Under the pieces are notes generated by a model. The model saw only the letters and a program-made list of their open reading frames with translations. It was not told the DNA's origin and ran no database searches. The translations under genes were made by a program, and so were the position numbers. A stretch of DNA of 7,659 nt from Clostridia bacterium (GTDB lineage Bacteria; UBA6262; WVXT01): assembly GCA_030671905.1 (NCBI GenBank), contig DAOVHK010000069.1:1-7659 (forward strand), written 5' to 3'. Of the stretch, positions 5,867 through 7,659 are shown in pieces; positions within the stretch are counted from its first letter, which is position 1; every line of letters starts with the position of its first letter.

Positions 5867-7659
5867 AATAATTTTTCCAAGTTTTTTGCCAGATTTGTCA
5901 TTCGCCACAGGATAGTATTTATTCTTATTTCTTTGGCTTTGACTATTTTATTTGCATATCAACTGAGACATTTAACCCTGCAGACCAATTTAGGTGATTT
6001 TGCTCCCCAGAAACATCCCTACCTTGCAGTGCAAAGACAACTGATCCATATCTTCGGTGGATTGAATCAAATCTCTATTGCCATTGAAGTAAAAGAAGGA
6101 GATATATTTAATTATTCCACTCTCAGTAAAGTCCATAGAATCACGAAGAAGTTATACCTTCTCGACGGAATAAACGCTGGTAGAGTTGTTTCCCTTTCAG
6201 CGAGGAAAATCAAGAGTGTGAAAGCGACTGATGAGGGATTTGGAGCAAGAAGACTTATGAGGTATCCGCCGAAGTCGGCTGAAGAAATGGAAAGACTAAA
6301 GATGACTGTTGTTCGGAATCCTATGGTTTATGGACCCATTGTATCGAAAGATTTCAAAAGCACGCTAGTTCAGGCTGATTTTGAATCGGATGTCTCCTCG
6401 AGAAGAATCTTTCGCCAGGTTCAACAGATTATTGAGGAAGAGAAGGATTCCAATAACAATATATACATTGGTGGAAGACCGATATTGGAAGGATGGCTTG
6501 ACTTCTATACTCCCAAAATGGGAAAAATTTTTATGGGAACGCTAATTATAATGGTTCTAATCTTATTTGTTGCTTTCAGGTCTAAGAGAGGAGTTCTCCT
6601 TCCCCTTGCTTCCAGTCTTATGGCTACTGTTTGGGGGTTAGGTATCCTTACTATCTCGGGGTATAAGCTTGGTCCAACCACCATACTTACACCCTTTCTG
6701 ATACTGGCTTTGGGGATAAGTCACTCTGTTCAATTTATAAAGAGATATTATGAAGATGAACTGAAGCATCTTTCCAACAAAGAAGCCTCTCAGGAAACAC
6801 TTCAGTCTCTCTTTGTTCCCGCCTGTACTTCCCTTGTTACTGATGGACTGGGCTTTCTTTCTCTTCTTATAGTTCCTCTGGCAATGATTAGGAGTATGGC
6901 TCTGGCTACAGGAGTAGGAGTGTTAAGTATCTTCTTCACTACTGTAACCTTTATACCTGCAGTCCTTTCTTTTCTTCCTTCTCCTAAAAGAAAGGAGGTT
7001 GAACGAGAGGAAAGATTCAATTTGCTGAACAGGATTTTGGGAAAAGTAGCCTCTTTGAGTGTACACCGCTTCTCCAGATGGGCAGTGGTAGGTATTTTCC
7101 TCATCCTGGGTGTGGTGGGAACGATAGGTGCTTCCAGAATTGTAGTCGGGGATAATGAACCTGGTTCGGCATCTCTCTACCGCAACTCTCCCTATAATGT
7201 TGCCGAGACGATGATAAGCAATAAATTTGCCGGCTCCAGCCCATATTACGTGTTAATTGAAAGTAAAGAAGCGGAAGGACTGGTAGATTCTCAGACACTT
7301 TTAGAAATGGAGTCACTTACGAATTACGTAAAGGAGAAAGTCCCTGAGGTAGGGCATTCTCTCTCCTTAGTAGATTATATTAAGGGCCTTAACTTTGCAA
7401 TGTTTGGCGGCAACCCCAGATATTTAAGAGTTCCTGAGAAGAGCCAAACCATAGCAGAATATCTCTTCCTCTACTCCATGACTGCATTTCCCGGTGATTT
7501 TGACCCTGTGGTTAGTCCTGATTACAAGTATGCCAACATCAAATTTGATTTGAAAGACCATAAGGCAGGGACCATAAACAAAGTACTGACTGCAACTAAA
7601 GAGTGGGTGGATAAGAATCATAAGGTTCAGAATTTTGAATTCCGTTATCCAGGAGGAGA
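5864..7659 (+). CDS. RND/MMPL-type (HAE3-like) membrane transporter, 3'-truncated
   Basis: The frame is open from TTG 5864 to the window end (598 codons, no stop). The layout is the RND repeat: helix 1 (about residues 12-32), a large periplasmic domain (about 35-220), then a cluster of helices at about 222-238, 244-265, 272-291, 317-337 and 345-371. A short charged cytosolic linker (about 373-405) follows, then helix 7 (about 406-424), then the second periplasmic domain, cut at 598. Family-type motifs include LTPFLILALGISHSVQFIKRYYED (about 275-298) in helix 4, with His287, and TSLVTDGLGFLSL (about 322-334) in helix 5, with Asp327. Full-length relatives have about 750-900 residues, so roughly five helices are missing. 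Such proteins move hydrophobic or amphiphilic molecules (lipids, hopanoids, drugs) using the proton gradient. The PadR neighbour suggests inducible export. The substrate is unknown. Confidence 0.88.
   Translation, partial: MNNFSKFFARFVIRHRIVFILISLALTILFAYQLRHLTLQTNLGDFAPQKHPYLAVQRQLIHIFGGLNQISIAIEVKEGDIFNYSTLSKVHRITKKLYLLDGINAGRVVSLSARKIKSVKATDEGFGARRLMRYPPKSAEEMERLKMTVVRNPMVYGPIVSKDFKSTLVQADFESDVSSRRIFRQVQQIIEEEKDSNNNIYIGGRPILEGWLDFYTPKMGKIFMGTLIIMVLILFVAFRSKRGVLLPLASSLMATVWGLGILTISGYKLGPTTILTPFLILALGISHSVQFIKRYYEDELKHLSNKEASQETLQSLFVPACTSLVTDGLGFLSLLIVPLAMIRSMALATGVGVLSIFFTTVTFIPAVLSFLPSPKRKEVEREERFNLLNRILGKVASLSVHRFSRWAVVGIFLILGVVGTIGASRIVVGDNEPGSASLYRNSPYNVAETMISNKFAGSSPYYVLIESKEAEGLVDSQTLLEMESLTNYVKEKVPEVGHSLSLVDYIKGLNFAMFGGNPRYLRVPEKSQTIAEYLFLYSMTAFPGDFDPVVSPDYKYANIKFDLKDHKAGTINKVLTATKEWVDKNHKVQNFEFRYPGG

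Noticed and set aside
6802..7621. Three - strand open frames of 65-100 codons
   Set aside because: They lie opposite the RND gene, whose membrane-protein reading is continuous and matches its family.

Overview
The window (about 40-45% GC by eye) holds four protein-coding genes, all on the + strand. Two are cut by the window edges. I see no rRNA, tRNA, CRISPR array, transposase or integrase. The organism is Gram-negative in architecture: the first gene encodes a large outer-membrane beta-barrel protein. Strong Shine-Dalgarno sites (AAGGAG, GGAGG) and a sigma70-type promoter (TTGACA-N17-TAAGAT) argue against a typical Bacteroidota genome, even though the first protein resembles the Bacteroidota protein SprA. 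A less-studied diderm or candidate phylum fits best. I cannot name it from sequence alone.

Region 1 (1-4242) is the 3' 1413 codons of a giant SprA-like outer-membrane protein. It has repeated DY-x(2)-G strand modules, two jelly-roll-like modules with inserted Asp/Gly-rich calcium-type loops, the 'WVNEIHLTG...GWAG' junction seen in SprA-type proteins, and a long C-terminal barrel ending in Phe. After a 67-base gap, region 2 (4310-5152) encodes a class I SAM-dependent methyltransferase with a degenerate glycine loop.

Region 3 (5153-5328) is a regulatory intergenic stretch. It carries a nested hairpin that may be a dispersed repeat, phased A-tracts, a clear promoter and a perfect 24-bp AT-only palindrome just after the -10 box. 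Region 4 (5329-7659) is a tight two-gene unit: a PadR-family regulator, then 19 bases later an RND/MMPL-type membrane transporter that begins at TTG and runs off the window. The palindrome is a plausible operator through which the PadR protein controls itself and the transporter.

The first two genes are probably functionally separate from the padR-RND operon. The most unusual items are the SprA-like protein with calcium-type loops in an apparently non-Bacteroidota genome, and the promoter/palindrome layout in front of padR.
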